Source: an uncultured Pelagibacteraceae bacterium (GTDB lineage Bacteria > Pseudomonadota > Alphaproteobacteria > Pelagibacterales > Pelagibacteraceae). From it: 41,877 nt of DNA. Positions 10,714 through 19,407 of the stretch are shown one piece after another. Below the pieces are notes generated by a model. It had not been told where the DNA came from, did no database searches, and saw only the letters and a list, made by a program, of their open reading frames with translations. A program made the position numbers and the translations under genes. Where the stretch lies: NCBI GenBank assembly GCA_902633885.1, contig CACPIK010000002.1, forward strand, positions 10,001-51,877, in the 5' to 3' direction. Each line of letters starts with the position of its first letter. Within the stretch, counting starts at the first letter, position 1.

Positions 10714-13239
10714 ATGTTTAACCCTATAAATATATTTTCAAAGCTAATTAAAAGCTCAAATCAAAGAGAGCTTGATCGAGTTCAAAAAATTATCAAAGAT
10801 ATTAATCTTTTAGAAAAAAATATAGAAAATCTGGAGGATTCTGAATTTCCAAAGAAAACTGATGAATTAATTGAAAAATTAGAAGAAGGAAAAAAACTTA
10901 ATGATATTTTACCTCAGGCTTTTGCTTTGGCAAGAGAAGCATCAAAAAGAATAAATAATGAAAGACATTTTGATGTTCAATTAATTGGCGGTGTTATTCT
11001 TCATGAAAATAAAATTGCAGAAATGAAAACGGGTGAAGGAAAAACTTTAACCATTGTTTTAGCTGCGTATCTAAATGCACTCGAAAAAAAAGGTGTTCAT
11101 ATAGTTACTGTTAATGATTATTTGGCTAAAAGAGATAGTCAAAATATGGGAAAAATTTATAATTTCTTAGGTTTAACCTGTGGATATATTAACACAGGTC
11201 AAACAGATCAAGAAAGAAAAGAAAATTATTACAAAGATATAACTTATGCAACTAACAGTGAATTAGGATTTGATTATCTTAGAGATAATATGAAATTTTC
11301 AAAGAAAGAAATGGTTCAAAGAAATCATAATTATGCAATAGTTGATGAAATTGATTCATGCTTAATAGATGAAGCCAGAACTCCTTTGGTAATTTCTGGA
11401 GCAGCTGAAGACAAAACAAATCAATATATAGCAGTAGATAAATTAGTTAAAAATTTAAAAAATGAAGATTTTGAAATTGATGAAAAAGATAAAAATGTTT
11501 TACTTACTAATAAAGGTGTAGACAATGTAGAAAAAATATTTTCTAACGCAGGAGTCCTTAAAAATAATAATTTTTATGATCCTTCTAACCTTCATATTGT
11601 ACATCATGTAAATCAAGCTTTGAAGGCAAACCACCTTTTTCAAAATGGAAGAGATTATATTGTTAAAGATGGAGAGGTAATAATTATAGATGAACAAACG
11701 GGAAGACAACTTCCTGGAAGAAGATTTGGAGATGGATTACATCAAAGTTTAGAAGCAAAAGAAAAATTAAAAATAAATGCAGAGAATCAAACACTAGCAT
11801 CTATTACTTATCAAAACTTTTTTAAACTTTACTCAAAATTAGCTGGATGCACTGGTACAGCTCAAACTGAGTCTGAAGAATTTTATGAAATTTATAGTTT
11901 ACCTGTTGTTTCTATTCCTACTAATAAAAAGATGATTAGAAAAGATTGGAATGATCAAATATTTCGTACTAACAAAGAAAAAGATAACGCTATAATTAAA
12001 AAAATCAGCGAATGTAATAATTTAGGGCAACCTCTTTTGGTATTTACTTCAAGTATTAATAAGTCAGAACACTATTCAGAGCTCCTTAACAAAAAAGAAA
12101 TTAAACATACCGTGCTTAATGCAAAAAATCATGAGAAAGAAGCCGAAATAATTGCCGATGCGGGTAAAAAATTTTCGATTATAATTACCACAAGTATTTC
12201 TGGAAGAGGTGTTGATATAAAGCTAGGTGGCCAAAATGAAAGTGAAAAAAATGATATTAAAAATTTAGGAGGTTTATTTGTTATTGGCACAGAAAGAATG
12301 GAAAGCAGAAGAGTAGACAATCAAGCTAGAGGTAGATCCGGAAGACAAGGAGATGAAGGTAATTCTATTTTTTTTGTAAGTTTAGAGGATGATCTAATGA
12401 GAATATTTGGATCTGAGTCAATGAATAATATTCTTGAAAAATTAGGACTTAAAGATGGAGAAAGTATTGATCATCCATGGATAAATAAAGCTTTGGAAAG
12501 AGCTCAACAAAAAGTTGAGGCCAGAAATTTTGATATTCGTAAAACTCTTTTAAAATTTGATAATGTTTTAAATGATCAAAGACATGTCATATTTTCTCAA
12601 AGAAATGAAGTTATGGAAAATAAGAATTCAGAAAATTATTCTGAGAATTTTTTAAAAGAAATTTTAGAAAATTTAAAAGTTCAAAAATCAAAAAGTTTAG
12701 GCAAGAATAGCTCAAATGATTTTTTATTACATTTAAAATCAATATTGGGCAAATCTTTCAATGAGGAAGATTTTAAGAAACTAATCAGTTTAAAGAATGA
12801 AGACTTTGAAAAATCTATAAAAAAGAAGTTTTCAGATGTTAGAAAAAGTAGAATAGATATTATAGGTGAAGATCAAACTCAAGAAATAGAAAAAAGAATT
12901 TTTTTACAGTTAATAGATCAAAATTGGAAAATGCACATACAATATCTAGAGCAGTTAAGACAGGTTATAGGTTTAAGATCCTATGGACAAAGAGATCCTT
13001 TGGTTGAATATAAAAAAGAAGCATTTTCTCTTTTTGAAAATTTACTGAATAAACTTAAAAATGATTTAGTAACAATTTTATTTAATCTTAAAATTGTAGA
13101 AAATGATGAAAAAGAAAAGGAAAGTGAAGAAAAAATAAACAGTAAATTTAGTGAAATTTCTTCTAAAAAAATTGGTAGAAATGAACCTTGCCCATGTAAT
13201 TCAGGCAAAAAATATAAACATTGTCACGGATCTTTATAA
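10714..13239 (+). CDS. secA: Preprotein translocase ATPase SecA
   Basis: SecA, 841 residues, is the motor that drives unfolded preproteins through SecYEG. Walker A MKTGEGKT is at 104-111, a DEAD-type VDEIDS box and the LIDEARTPL element follow near 210-225, and the second motor domain has GRGVDIKLGG and QARGRSGRQGD. The C-terminal zinc-binding tail for SecB or phospholipid is complete: C826, C828, C837 and H838. Length is slightly below the usual 870-900. Its 3' end overlaps the end of accA by six bases. Confidence 0.98.
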   Translation: MFNPINIFSKLIKSSNQRELDRVQKIIKDINLLEKNIENLEDSEFPKKTDELIEKLEEGKKLNDILPQAFALAREASKRINNERHFDVQLIGGVILHENKIAEMKTGEGKTLTIVLAAYLNALEKKGVHIVTVNDYLAKRDSQNMGKIYNFLGLTCGYINTGQTDQERKENYYKDITYATNSELGFDYLRDNMKFSKKEMVQRNHNYAIVDEIDSCLIDEARTPLVISGAAEDKTNQYIAVDKLVKNLKNEDFEIDEKDKNVLLTNKGVDNVEKIFSNAGVLKNNNFYDPSNLHIVHHVNQALKANHLFQNGRDYIVKDGEVIIIDEQTGRQLPGRRFGDGLHQSLEAKEKLKINAENQTLASITYQNFFKLYSKLAGCTGTAQTESEEFYEIYSLPVVSIPTNKKMIRKDWNDQIFRTNKEKDNAIIKKISECNNLGQPLLVFTSSINKSEHYSELLNKKEIKHTVLNAKNHEKEAEIIADAGKKFSIIITTSISGRGVDIKLGGQNESEKNDIKNLGGLFVIGTERMESRRVDNQARGRSGRQGDEGNSIFFVSLEDDLMRIFGSESMNNILEKLGLKDGESIDHPWINKALERAQQKVEARNFDIRKTLLKFDNVLNDQRHVIFSQRNEVMENKNSENYSENFLKEILENLKVQKSKSLGKNSSNDFLLHLKSILGKSFNEEDFKKLISLKNEDFEKSIKKKFSDVRKSRIDIIGEDQTQEIEKRIFLQLIDQNWKMHIQYLEQLRQVIGLRSYGQRDPLVEYKKEAFSLFENLLNKLKNDLVTILFNLKIVENDEKEKESEEKINSKFSEISSKKIGRNEPCPCNSGKKYKHCHGSL

Positions 13240-14340
13240 AATTATTAGAGAAATAATAATTATAATTAAAATCAAAATAAAAGAATAAATAGCATAAATG
13301 TTATTTTTAAATTTTAATTTAAATTTTTCGATCAAATTTTCTTGCATTGAAAGATTTTTTGAAATTTCAGATTGACTAGTAAAGCCTTTGCTTCTTCCTA
13401 TTGACAAAAATTTATTTTTTCTGTGATTTAAAATTTCCTCTTTTTCCATGTTCACAAAGAATTCTAAGTTTTTTTCTAAAGAATCTCTTACATTATCTAA
13501 TATTAAATCTTTATCCCTGTGAGCTCCTCCCACTGGTTCAGGGATAATTTCATCAATAATATCTAACTTTAAAAGATCTTTTGAAGACATTTTCATTGCT
13601 GTTGCTGCTTCTAATGTTTTTTTTGGGTCTCTCCATAAAATTGTTGCACACCCTTCAGGGGAAATAACTGAGTAAATAGCATTTTGAAGCATTAATACTT
13701 TATTGGAAGATGCTAAAGCTATAGCGCCACCAGATCCTCCTTCTCCTATTATTATAGATATGTTTGGTACAGTTAGCTCCATACAACATTCTATTGATTT
13801 TGCAATTGCCTCGGCTTGACCTCTTTCTTCTGCGCCAACTCCAGGATATGCTCCCGGGGTATCGATGAATGATATTATTGGAATTCTAAATTTCTCTGCA
13901 AGTCTCATAAGTCTAGCAGTTTTTCTATAACCGCTTGGATCCATCATTCCAAAATTTCTCTCTATCCTTGTTTCTAAATTATCTCCTTTTTCTTGTCCAA
14001 TTACTAAAACAGATTTTTTATTAAATTTTCCAAATCCTGAAATAACAGACTTATCTTCTCCATAAAACCTATCACCAGAAAGTGGAATAAATTCTTCAAA
14101 AAGATTATCTATAAAAAACTTAGCTTTTGGTCTGTCTTCATGTCTTGCAACTAAAGCTGTTTGCCAAGGATCTAAATTTGAATATATATTTTCGAGTTTT
14201 TCCGTTATTTCTTTTTCTACTTTAGAAATTTTTAAAGTATCAACTTCCGATAATCCTTCTTGATTATATGGGTCTTTTAATTGCTCAAGCTCATCTTCAA
14301 GAATTTTTACATCTGTTTCAAAGTTCAAATAATTTTTCAT
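13234..14340 (-). CDS. accA: Acetyl-CoA carboxylase carboxyltransferase subunit alpha, with added C-terminal membrane tail
   Basis: AccA pairs with AccD to move carboxyl from biotin to acetyl-CoA. The N-terminal helix region (LNFETDVKILEDELEQL) and carboxyltransferase core (PGAYPGVGAEERGQAEAIA; GEGGSGGAIAL; YSVISPEGCA) are canonical through about residue 317 (KFLSIGR). The frame then continues another 51 residues: a polar linker followed by about 21 hydrophobic residues at the extreme C-terminus (YSFILILIIIIISLIIL), which looks like a tail anchor. AccA is normally soluble and ends near 317-320, so this tail is unusual. The tail extends to a stop inside the 3' end of secA. accD is elsewhere, at 36904. 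Confidence 0.95.
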   Translation of the reverse strand: MKNYLNFETDVKILEDELEQLKDPYNQEGLSEVDTLKISKVEKEITEKLENIYSNLDPWQTALVARHEDRPKAKFFIDNLFEEFIPLSGDRFYGEDKSVISGFGKFNKKSVLVIGQEKGDNLETRIERNFGMMDPSGYRKTARLMRLAEKFRIPIISFIDTPGAYPGVGAEERGQAEAIAKSIECCMELTVPNISIIIGEGGSGGAIALASSNKVLMLQNAIYSVISPEGCATILWRDPKKTLEAATAMKMSSKDLLKLDIIDEIIPEPVGGAHRDKDLILDNVRDSLEKNLEFFVNMEKEEILNHRKNKFLSIGRSKGFTSQSEISKNLSMQENLIEKFKLKFKNNIYAIYSFILILIIIIISLIIL

Positions 14341-14422
14341 TAAAAAGCTTTATTATAATCAAAAAAGGCAATAAAATGTCTAAAATTTATAACTTATTTT
14401 GTCTAAAAATATTAAAAATATA

Positions 14423-14462
14423 GATAATGAGCAACTATAATAGAAACTTATAGGTAATTATT
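14423..14462 (+). promoter_or_regulatory. Nested hairpin in glcB leader, possible degenerate glycine-type aptamer
   Basis: GATAAT (14423-14428) can pair with ATTATT (14457-14462, one G-U), enclosing an inner perfect 6-bp stem CTATAA (14435-14440) with TTATAG (14448-14453). The internal loop is GAGCAA opposite GTA. The GAGCAA ... AGGTAA spacing recalls one half of the glycine riboswitch core, and from memory a glycine-responsive riboswitch has been reported upstream of malate synthase in SAR11. The hallmark GCCGAAGG is missing, so the identification is weak. A rival reading is that TATAAT at 14436-14441 is a promoter -10 box. Confidence 0.3.
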
Positions 14463-14484
14463 CTGAAAAAATAAAAATTTTGGA

Positions 14485-14548
14485 AAATATCTTTATCATG
14501 TGAGAAAAAACTCTCTGAAAGATATATTTATAAGTTAAGATATTTATG
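14485..14548 (+). promoter_or_regulatory. glcB: Alternative-pairing element over the glcB start codon
   Basis: One arm, AAATATCTTT (14485-14494), has two partners. Its last eight bases pair with AAAGATAT (14518-14525), with a small inner GAG/CTC stem. Alternatively its first nine bases pair perfectly with AAGATATTT (14537-14545), the nine bases immediately before the ATG. The pairings exclude each other, and only the second hides the start codon region. This is the geometry of a translational switch. No strong Shine-Dalgarno sequence is visible. Confidence 0.45.
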
Positions 14549-16696
14549 AAAGATCAATTTGTAAAAATAAATAATTTATCTGTAGCAAAGGAGCTTTTTG
14601 AATTTGTCGAAAAAGAACTTTTAAAAGGAACTGAAATATCCACTAATCATTTTTGGCAGGGACTGGATAGAGCGGTCCATGAGCTAGCACCAAAAAATAA
14701 AAAGCTATTAGAAACAAGAGAGACATTACAACAAGAAATAAATTTATGGCATAAAAAAAATAACTCCAAAAAAATTAATTATAAAGAATATAAAAATTTT
14801 TTAGAGAAAATTGGTTATCTTAAAAAAATAGGCCCAGATTTTAAAATCAAAACCAAAAACTTAGATGATGAAATTTCAATTATTGCGGGCCCTCAACTTG
14901 TTGTTCCCGTCATGAACGCTAGATACACTTTAAATGCGGCAAATGCTAGATGGGTTAGCTTATATGATAGCTTGTATGGATCAGATATAATAGAGTCAGA
15001 AGAAAGTGGAAGTGAAAAATACGATCCATTACGAGGACAAGAAGTTATAAAATATACCAGAAATTTTTTAAATAAATATTTTCCTATAAAAGACTTAAAC
15101 TGGAAAGATGTTACCGGTCTGTCTGTTAAAAACAATAAATTGCAAATTAGTAAAGGAAATAAAAATTTTAATTTAGTTGAATTAGAAAAATTTGTTGGGC
15201 ATAGAGGTGAAAAAAATAAACCCTCAGCTGTAATACTTAAGAATAATAATCTTCATTTAGAAATCATTATTAATCCTAGAGCATTTAGTGCCGCAAGAGA
15301 TGCGGCTGGAATAAGCGATATAATTATAGAATCTGCCATATCAACTATATGCGATAATGAAGATAGTGTTGCAGCAGTAGATGCAAGTGACAAAGTTATT
15401 TGTTACAAGAATTGGCTAGGACTTATGAAAGGAGACTTAAAAACTATTTTTGAAAAAAAAGGAAAGAAGTTAGAAAGAAGACTAAATCCTGACAGAAGTT
15501 ATATTTCAATAAAAGGAAATGGATTAAAACTACATGGAAGAAGCTTGTTACTTGTAAGAAATGTTGGACATCTAATGACTAACCCGGCAATTATATTAGA
15601 TGACGGTTCCGAAGTACCAGAAGGCATTATGGATGCTTTTATGACTTCGGCAGCTTGTTTACATGATTTAAAAAAAAGAAGTAATTCTAGAAGTGGTTCT
15701 ATTTATATTGTTAAACCAAAAATGCATGGTCCAGAAGAAACAGAGTTTACAGATATAATATTTTCCAGAGTTGAAGAAGTTTTAAAGTTAAAAAAATATA
15801 CAATTAAGTGTGGAATAATGGATGAAGAGAGAAGAACCTCTGCTAATTTAAAAGAATGTATTAGAACATTACAAAATAGAGTTTTTTTTATTAATACTGG
15901 GTTTTTGGATAGAACTGGAGATGAGATGCATACGTCTATGGAAGCAGGACCGATGATTAAAAAAGGAGATATGAAAAAATCTAAATGGATAAAAACATAT
16001 GAAGACAACAATGTAGATGTAGGTATTAGATGTGGTTTTTCTGGATTGGCTCAAATAGGTAAGGGAATGTGGGCAATGCCTGACAAAATGAAAGATATGA
16101 TGGAACAAAAAATTAGCCATGTAAATTCTGGAGCAAATTGTGCTTGGGTTCCATCACCTACAGCAGCAGCACTACATGCTATGCATTATCACGAAGTAAA
16201 TATTTTTAAAAAACAAAAAGAAATTAAAAAGAGAAATCATGCAAAATTATCTGATCTTTTAACTATACCTGTAGCTGATAGACCCAACTGGTCAAATGAT
16301 GAAATTAACTCTGAAATTTCAAATTCTGCACAAACAATCTTGGGCTATGTGGTAAGATGGATTGATCAAGGTGTAGGCTGTTCCAAAGTCCCAGATATTA
16401 ATAATGTGGGGTTAATGGAAGACAGAGCAACATTAAGAATTTCGTCACAACATATTGCTAATTGGCTTCATCATGGTTTGTGCTCAAACAGACAAGTACT
16501 TGAAATATTAAAAAAGATGGCAAAAGTTGTTGATAAACAAAATGAGAAGGATCCATTTTACGAAAATATGTCTCCAAATTATGATAAATCTATTGCTTTT
16601 AAAGCAGCTTGCGAATTAATTTTCCATGGAAAATCTCAACCCTCAGGCTATACGGAACCACTGTTACATTTAAATAGACTTATCAAAAAAAGCTAG
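14546..16696 (+). CDS. glcB: Malate synthase G
   Basis: A 716-residue enzyme condensing glyoxylate with acetyl-CoA to malate, which feeds glyoxylate (from glycolate or glycine breakdown, for example) into the TCA cycle. The long single-domain length is that of isoform G. Family motifs include GPQLVVPVMNARYTLNAAN (about 114-132), DDGSEVPEGIMDAF near 353, CAWVPSPTAAALHAMHYHEV and the C-terminal GLMEDRATLRISSQHIANWLHHG with the expected catalytic Asp. It stands alone behind a 205-base leader, unusually long for this compact genome, which holds the two elements described above. It ends one base from convergent recR. Confidence 0.97.
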   Translation: MKDQFVKINNLSVAKELFEFVEKELLKGTEISTNHFWQGLDRAVHELAPKNKKLLETRETLQQEINLWHKKNNSKKINYKEYKNFLEKIGYLKKIGPDFKIKTKNLDDEISIIAGPQLVVPVMNARYTLNAANARWVSLYDSLYGSDIIESEESGSEKYDPLRGQEVIKYTRNFLNKYFPIKDLNWKDVTGLSVKNNKLQISKGNKNFNLVELEKFVGHRGEKNKPSAVILKNNNLHLEIIINPRAFSAARDAAGISDIIIESAISTICDNEDSVAAVDASDKVICYKNWLGLMKGDLKTIFEKKGKKLERRLNPDRSYISIKGNGLKLHGRSLLLVRNVGHLMTNPAIILDDGSEVPEGIMDAFMTSAACLHDLKKRSNSRSGSIYIVKPKMHGPEETEFTDIIFSRVEEVLKLKKYTIKCGIMDEERRTSANLKECIRTLQNRVFFINTGFLDRTGDEMHTSMEAGPMIKKGDMKKSKWIKTYEDNNVDVGIRCGFSGLAQIGKGMWAMPDKMKDMMEQKISHVNSGANCAWVPSPTAAALHAMHYHEVNIFKKQKEIKKRNHAKLSDLLTIPVADRPNWSNDEINSEISNSAQTILGYVVRWIDQGVGCSKVPDINNVGLMEDRATLRISSQHIANWLHHGLCSNRQVLEILKKMAKVVDKQNEKDPFYENMSPNYDKSIAFKAACELIFHGKSQPSGYTEPLLHLNRLIKKS

Positions 16697-16697
16697 G

Positions 16698-17306
16698 TTA
16701 CGCTCTACTTAAACTTTGTCTATTTTTAAAAGCAGATATTAAAGTGCCATCATCTAAACTTTCAATTTCTCCACCAACAGGAAGTCCTTGAGCAAGTTTT
16801 GAAATTTTAATATTTGTCTTTTTTAAACTGTCTTGTATATAAAAAGCAGTTGTTTGACCCTCAATAGTTGCACTTGTAGCCAAAATAACTTCCTCTATAT
16901 TATTTTTTTTTACTCTTTCTATAAGTGAGTCTATAAGTAAGTCTTCTTTATTATAAGTATTATTATTTGATAAGGTACCACCAAGAATATGAAAATATCC
17001 CTGAAATACACTTGAACTTTCAATGGCCCATTGATCAGAAATATTTTCAACAACACAAATTTTACTAAATTTTTTTGATTTATTTTCACAATTATCACAA
17101 GTGGATAAATTTGACTTTAGAGTACCACAAATATTGCATCTAATTACATTTTTATAAACTTCACTTAAATTTTGAGCTAAAGGCTTTAATAGCTCCTGTC
17201 TGTTGTTTATCATTTTTAAAATTATTCTTTTTGCTGACTTTGGTCCTAATCCAGGTAGCTTTGAAATTAATTTAATTAAATTTTCAATTTCTGAAATATT
17301 TTGCAT
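16698..17306 (-). CDS. recR: Recombination protein RecR
   Basis: RecR, 202 residues from the ATG at 17306 (MQNISEIENL). The frame stays open further upstream, but those codons lie inside ybaB, and this start gives the family length and a four-base gap after ybaB. It has a helix-hairpin-helix (LPGLGPKSAKR), a zinc motif (C57, C60, C70, C73) and a Toprim domain beginning ICVVEN. With RecF/RecO it loads RecA at gaps. It is last in dnaX-ybaB-recR, a widely conserved order. Confidence 0.95.
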   Translation of the reverse strand: MQNISEIENLIKLISKLPGLGPKSAKRIILKMINNRQELLKPLAQNLSEVYKNVIRCNICGTLKSNLSTCDNCENKSKKFSKICVVENISDQWAIESSSVFQGYFHILGGTLSNNNTYNKEDLLIDSLIERVKKNNIEEVILATSATIEGQTTAFYIQDSLKKTNIKISKLAQGLPVGGEIESLDDGTLISAFKNRQSLSRA

Positions 17307-17310
17307 TAGA

Positions 17311-17628
17311 TTATAATGGCCATTTAAATCCAGGAATGCCAAAGCCTCCTGTCGCTTTTGAAATTTCCTCAGATGTTTTTGATTTAAGTTTAGATTTTGC
17401 ATTATTATGTGCAGCCAAAATTAAATCCTCTATAATACCTTTTTCTTCTTTCAAAATTTTATCACTTAATTCCAACTTGATCATCTCACCTTCTCCATTT
17501 AATGTAATTCTAACTGAGTCAGCGCCAGATATACCAATAACTTCAATCTTTTTTATCTTATCTTGGCTTTCTTTCATTTTTGCCTCTAATTCTTTGGCTT
17601 TATCTAAGATTTTGCTAAAATCATTCAT
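17311..17628 (-). CDS. YbaB/EbfC family nucleoid-associated protein
   Basis: About 105 residues from ATG 17628 (MNDFSKILDKAKEL). A GTG three codons upstream (17637) is an alternative start. The N-terminal helix (LEAKMKESQDKIKKIEV) followed by a small beta sheet with GEGEMIKLELSD matches the family, a dimeric DNA-binding protein of uncertain role. The start lies inside the 3' end of dnaX, suggesting translational coupling. Confidence 0.93.
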   Translation of the reverse strand: MNDFSKILDKAKELEAKMKESQDKIKKIEVIGISGADSVRITLNGEGEMIKLELSDKILKEEKGIIEDLILAAHNNAKSKLKSKTSEEISKATGGFGIPGFKWPL

Positions 17629-19264
17629 CTTTATCACTATTCGAAGTTATATTTACTAACTCTGCATCTGGAAAATTTTCTAATATTTTTTTGTAAATTA
17701 TACTATCTTTAGCATCTTCAAAAATCCTGTTTTTATTAATTTGCTCTTCTTTCTTTTTTGATATAGCTCCTTCTTTTTTTGAAAGTGATATTATCCATCT
17801 TTTATTGGTCCATTCATATAATTTATTAGAAAAATCTTTTATAAAATCTTTATCTAAGTTTTCATTGAATGCTATTTCCATATGTCCATCAGAAAACGAA
17901 ACAAGATTAACATTTCTTTCTAATTCATATTTAAGTTTAATTTCTTTTTTTTTATTACATAAATTTAACAAATCTTCAAAATTAGATATCAAAACTTCAC
18001 TATTAATATTTTCAGATTTCATTTTGGGTTCTAATTTATCTTGTTGAGATATATTTTTTATTTGATTAACAGTTTTGTTATTTTTTTTTATTTTTTCTTC
18101 ATTATCAAAATTCTCATTTAATTCTTTTTTTTTTTCTGAGTCATTTATTTCCATTTTTTTAATATCTTTTAAATAAATCAATCTAATTAAAAACATTTCT
18201 ACCGATAAATTTGAATTAGAAACAATGTTTAACTCTTCGATAGTTTCAATTGTAAATTGCCAAAATAAAATTAAATCCTTTGGATTGAGACTTTTTGAAA
18301 TATTAAATATTCTATTAAAATCTTCATCATTTAATGAAAAATTAGTACCATCAAGTTTTATTGTATTAATATTTTTAAAGTAATACAAAATTTCTAAAAA
18401 ATCATTTAAAAAAATTTTTGGATCAACGCCTGACTCATAAATTTTTCTATAAGATTTTATAGTATTTTTTTCATCTCCTTTAAAAATATTTTCAAATAAA
18501 TCAATTAAAAAACTTTTATCAAAATATCCAAAAATTTTTTGAGCTTTATCTAAATTTAATTCTTCTTTATCTTTATTTGTTACTAATCCACGATCCAGTA
18601 AAGACAATGCATCTCTAACCGAACCTTCAGAAATCTTTACTATCAATTTTAAAGCATCATCTGATACTTTTCCATTTTCTTTGTTTTTAATGTTTTTTAT
18701 ATATTCAAATAATTGATCTGATTTTATTCTTGATAGATCAAATCTTTGACATCTTGAAACTACCGTTACAGGAATTTTTTTGATTTCAGTTGTTGCAAAA
18801 ATAAATTTTAAATATTTCGGTGGTTCTTCTAATGTTTTTAAAAGTGCATTAAATGCTTGCTTACTTAACATATGAACTTCATCTATAATAAATATTTTGT
18901 ATTTGGCAGTTGTTGGTCCATATCTTGAAAATTCAATAAGCTCTCTTACATCATCAACGCCAGTCTTACTTGCAGCATCCATTTCCAAAACATCAATATG
19001 ATTTGAGTTTGTAATTGAATCACAGTTACTACATTTATTCTTACACATATTTTCAATTCCATGCTCACAATTTAGTGACTTTGCAACTATTCTTGCGAAT
19101 GTAGTTTTTCCAACACCTCTAATGCCTGTAAATAAAAATGCGTTAGGTGACTTTTCTGAAATTATTGAATTTTTAATTGTTTCGGCAATAACTTCTTGAC
19201 CTATAAGATCCTCAAATACTTGAGGTCTATATTTTAAAGCTAAAACTGTTGAATTATTTGTCAT
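17621..19264 (-). CDS. dnaX: DNA polymerase III subunit tau/gamma
   Basis: Clamp-loader ATPase, 547 residues. Walker A GIRGVGKTT is at 47-55, the zinc module uses C66, C74, C78 and C81, Walker B is IIDEVHML, and the sensor region has VSRCQRF. The tau-specific part begins after about 365 with a charged linker and a C-terminal domain. A run of eleven A (plus-strand T at 18125-18135) codes E377-K-K-K; a one-base slip in either direction would end translation within about four codons, giving a gamma-sized product. It lies just downstream of the SRP RNA gene, a common alphaproteobacterial neighbourhood. Confidence 0.96.
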   Translation of the reverse strand: MTNNSTVLALKYRPQVFEDLIGQEVIAETIKNSIISEKSPNAFLFTGIRGVGKTTFARIVAKSLNCEHGIENMCKNKCSNCDSITNSNHIDVLEMDAASKTGVDDVRELIEFSRYGPTTAKYKIFIIDEVHMLSKQAFNALLKTLEEPPKYLKFIFATTEIKKIPVTVVSRCQRFDLSRIKSDQLFEYIKNIKNKENGKVSDDALKLIVKISEGSVRDALSLLDRGLVTNKDKEELNLDKAQKIFGYFDKSFLIDLFENIFKGDEKNTIKSYRKIYESGVDPKIFLNDFLEILYYFKNINTIKLDGTNFSLNDEDFNRIFNISKSLNPKDLILFWQFTIETIEELNIVSNSNLSVEMFLIRLIYLKDIKKMEINDSEKKKELNENFDNEEKIKKNNKTVNQIKNISQQDKLEPKMKSENINSEVLISNFEDLLNLCNKKKEIKLKYELERNVNLVSFSDGHMEIAFNENLDKDFIKDFSNKLYEWTNKRWIISLSKKEGAISKKKEEQINKNRIFEDAKDSIIYKKILENFPDAELVNITSNSDKDE

Positions 19265-19269
19265 TACTT

Positions 19270-19361
19270 AAGGAGACCAACCAACCTGGAAAATACTCAT
19301 TACCCTTGCTCTTTTTCAAGCCTGGGGGAGTTCATGGTAACTCCACCTGATTGGCCTCCAT
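19270..19361 (-). ncRNA. ffs: Signal recognition particle 4.5S RNA
   Basis: Minus-strand RNA of about 90 nt. Its ends form a 9-bp stem, GGAGGCCAA (5' side, from 19359) with TTGGTCTCC (3' side, to 19272). The distal domain reads CCAGGCTTGAAAAAGAGCAAGGGTAA in two short blocks: the CAGG before the loop and the AGCA...GGGTAA after it align with the universally conserved Ffh-binding internal loops. The tip is more A-rich than the usual GGAA loop. It occupies the dnaX-pheA gap, immediately upstream of dnaX. Confidence 0.85.
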
Positions 19362-19407
19362 CTTTATTATACCAATAAAATTTTCTAATCCACAACAAAC
19401 TTAAATG

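Noticed and set aside
14436..14441. TATAAT as the glcB promoter -10 box
   Set aside because: No -35 hexamer at the right distance, and the same bases form the inner stem of a nested hairpin. Kept as a rival explanation only.
17307..17402. 32-residue N-terminal extension of RecR
   Set aside because: It lies inside ybaB and is absent from the family; ATG 17306 gives the normal 202 residues.
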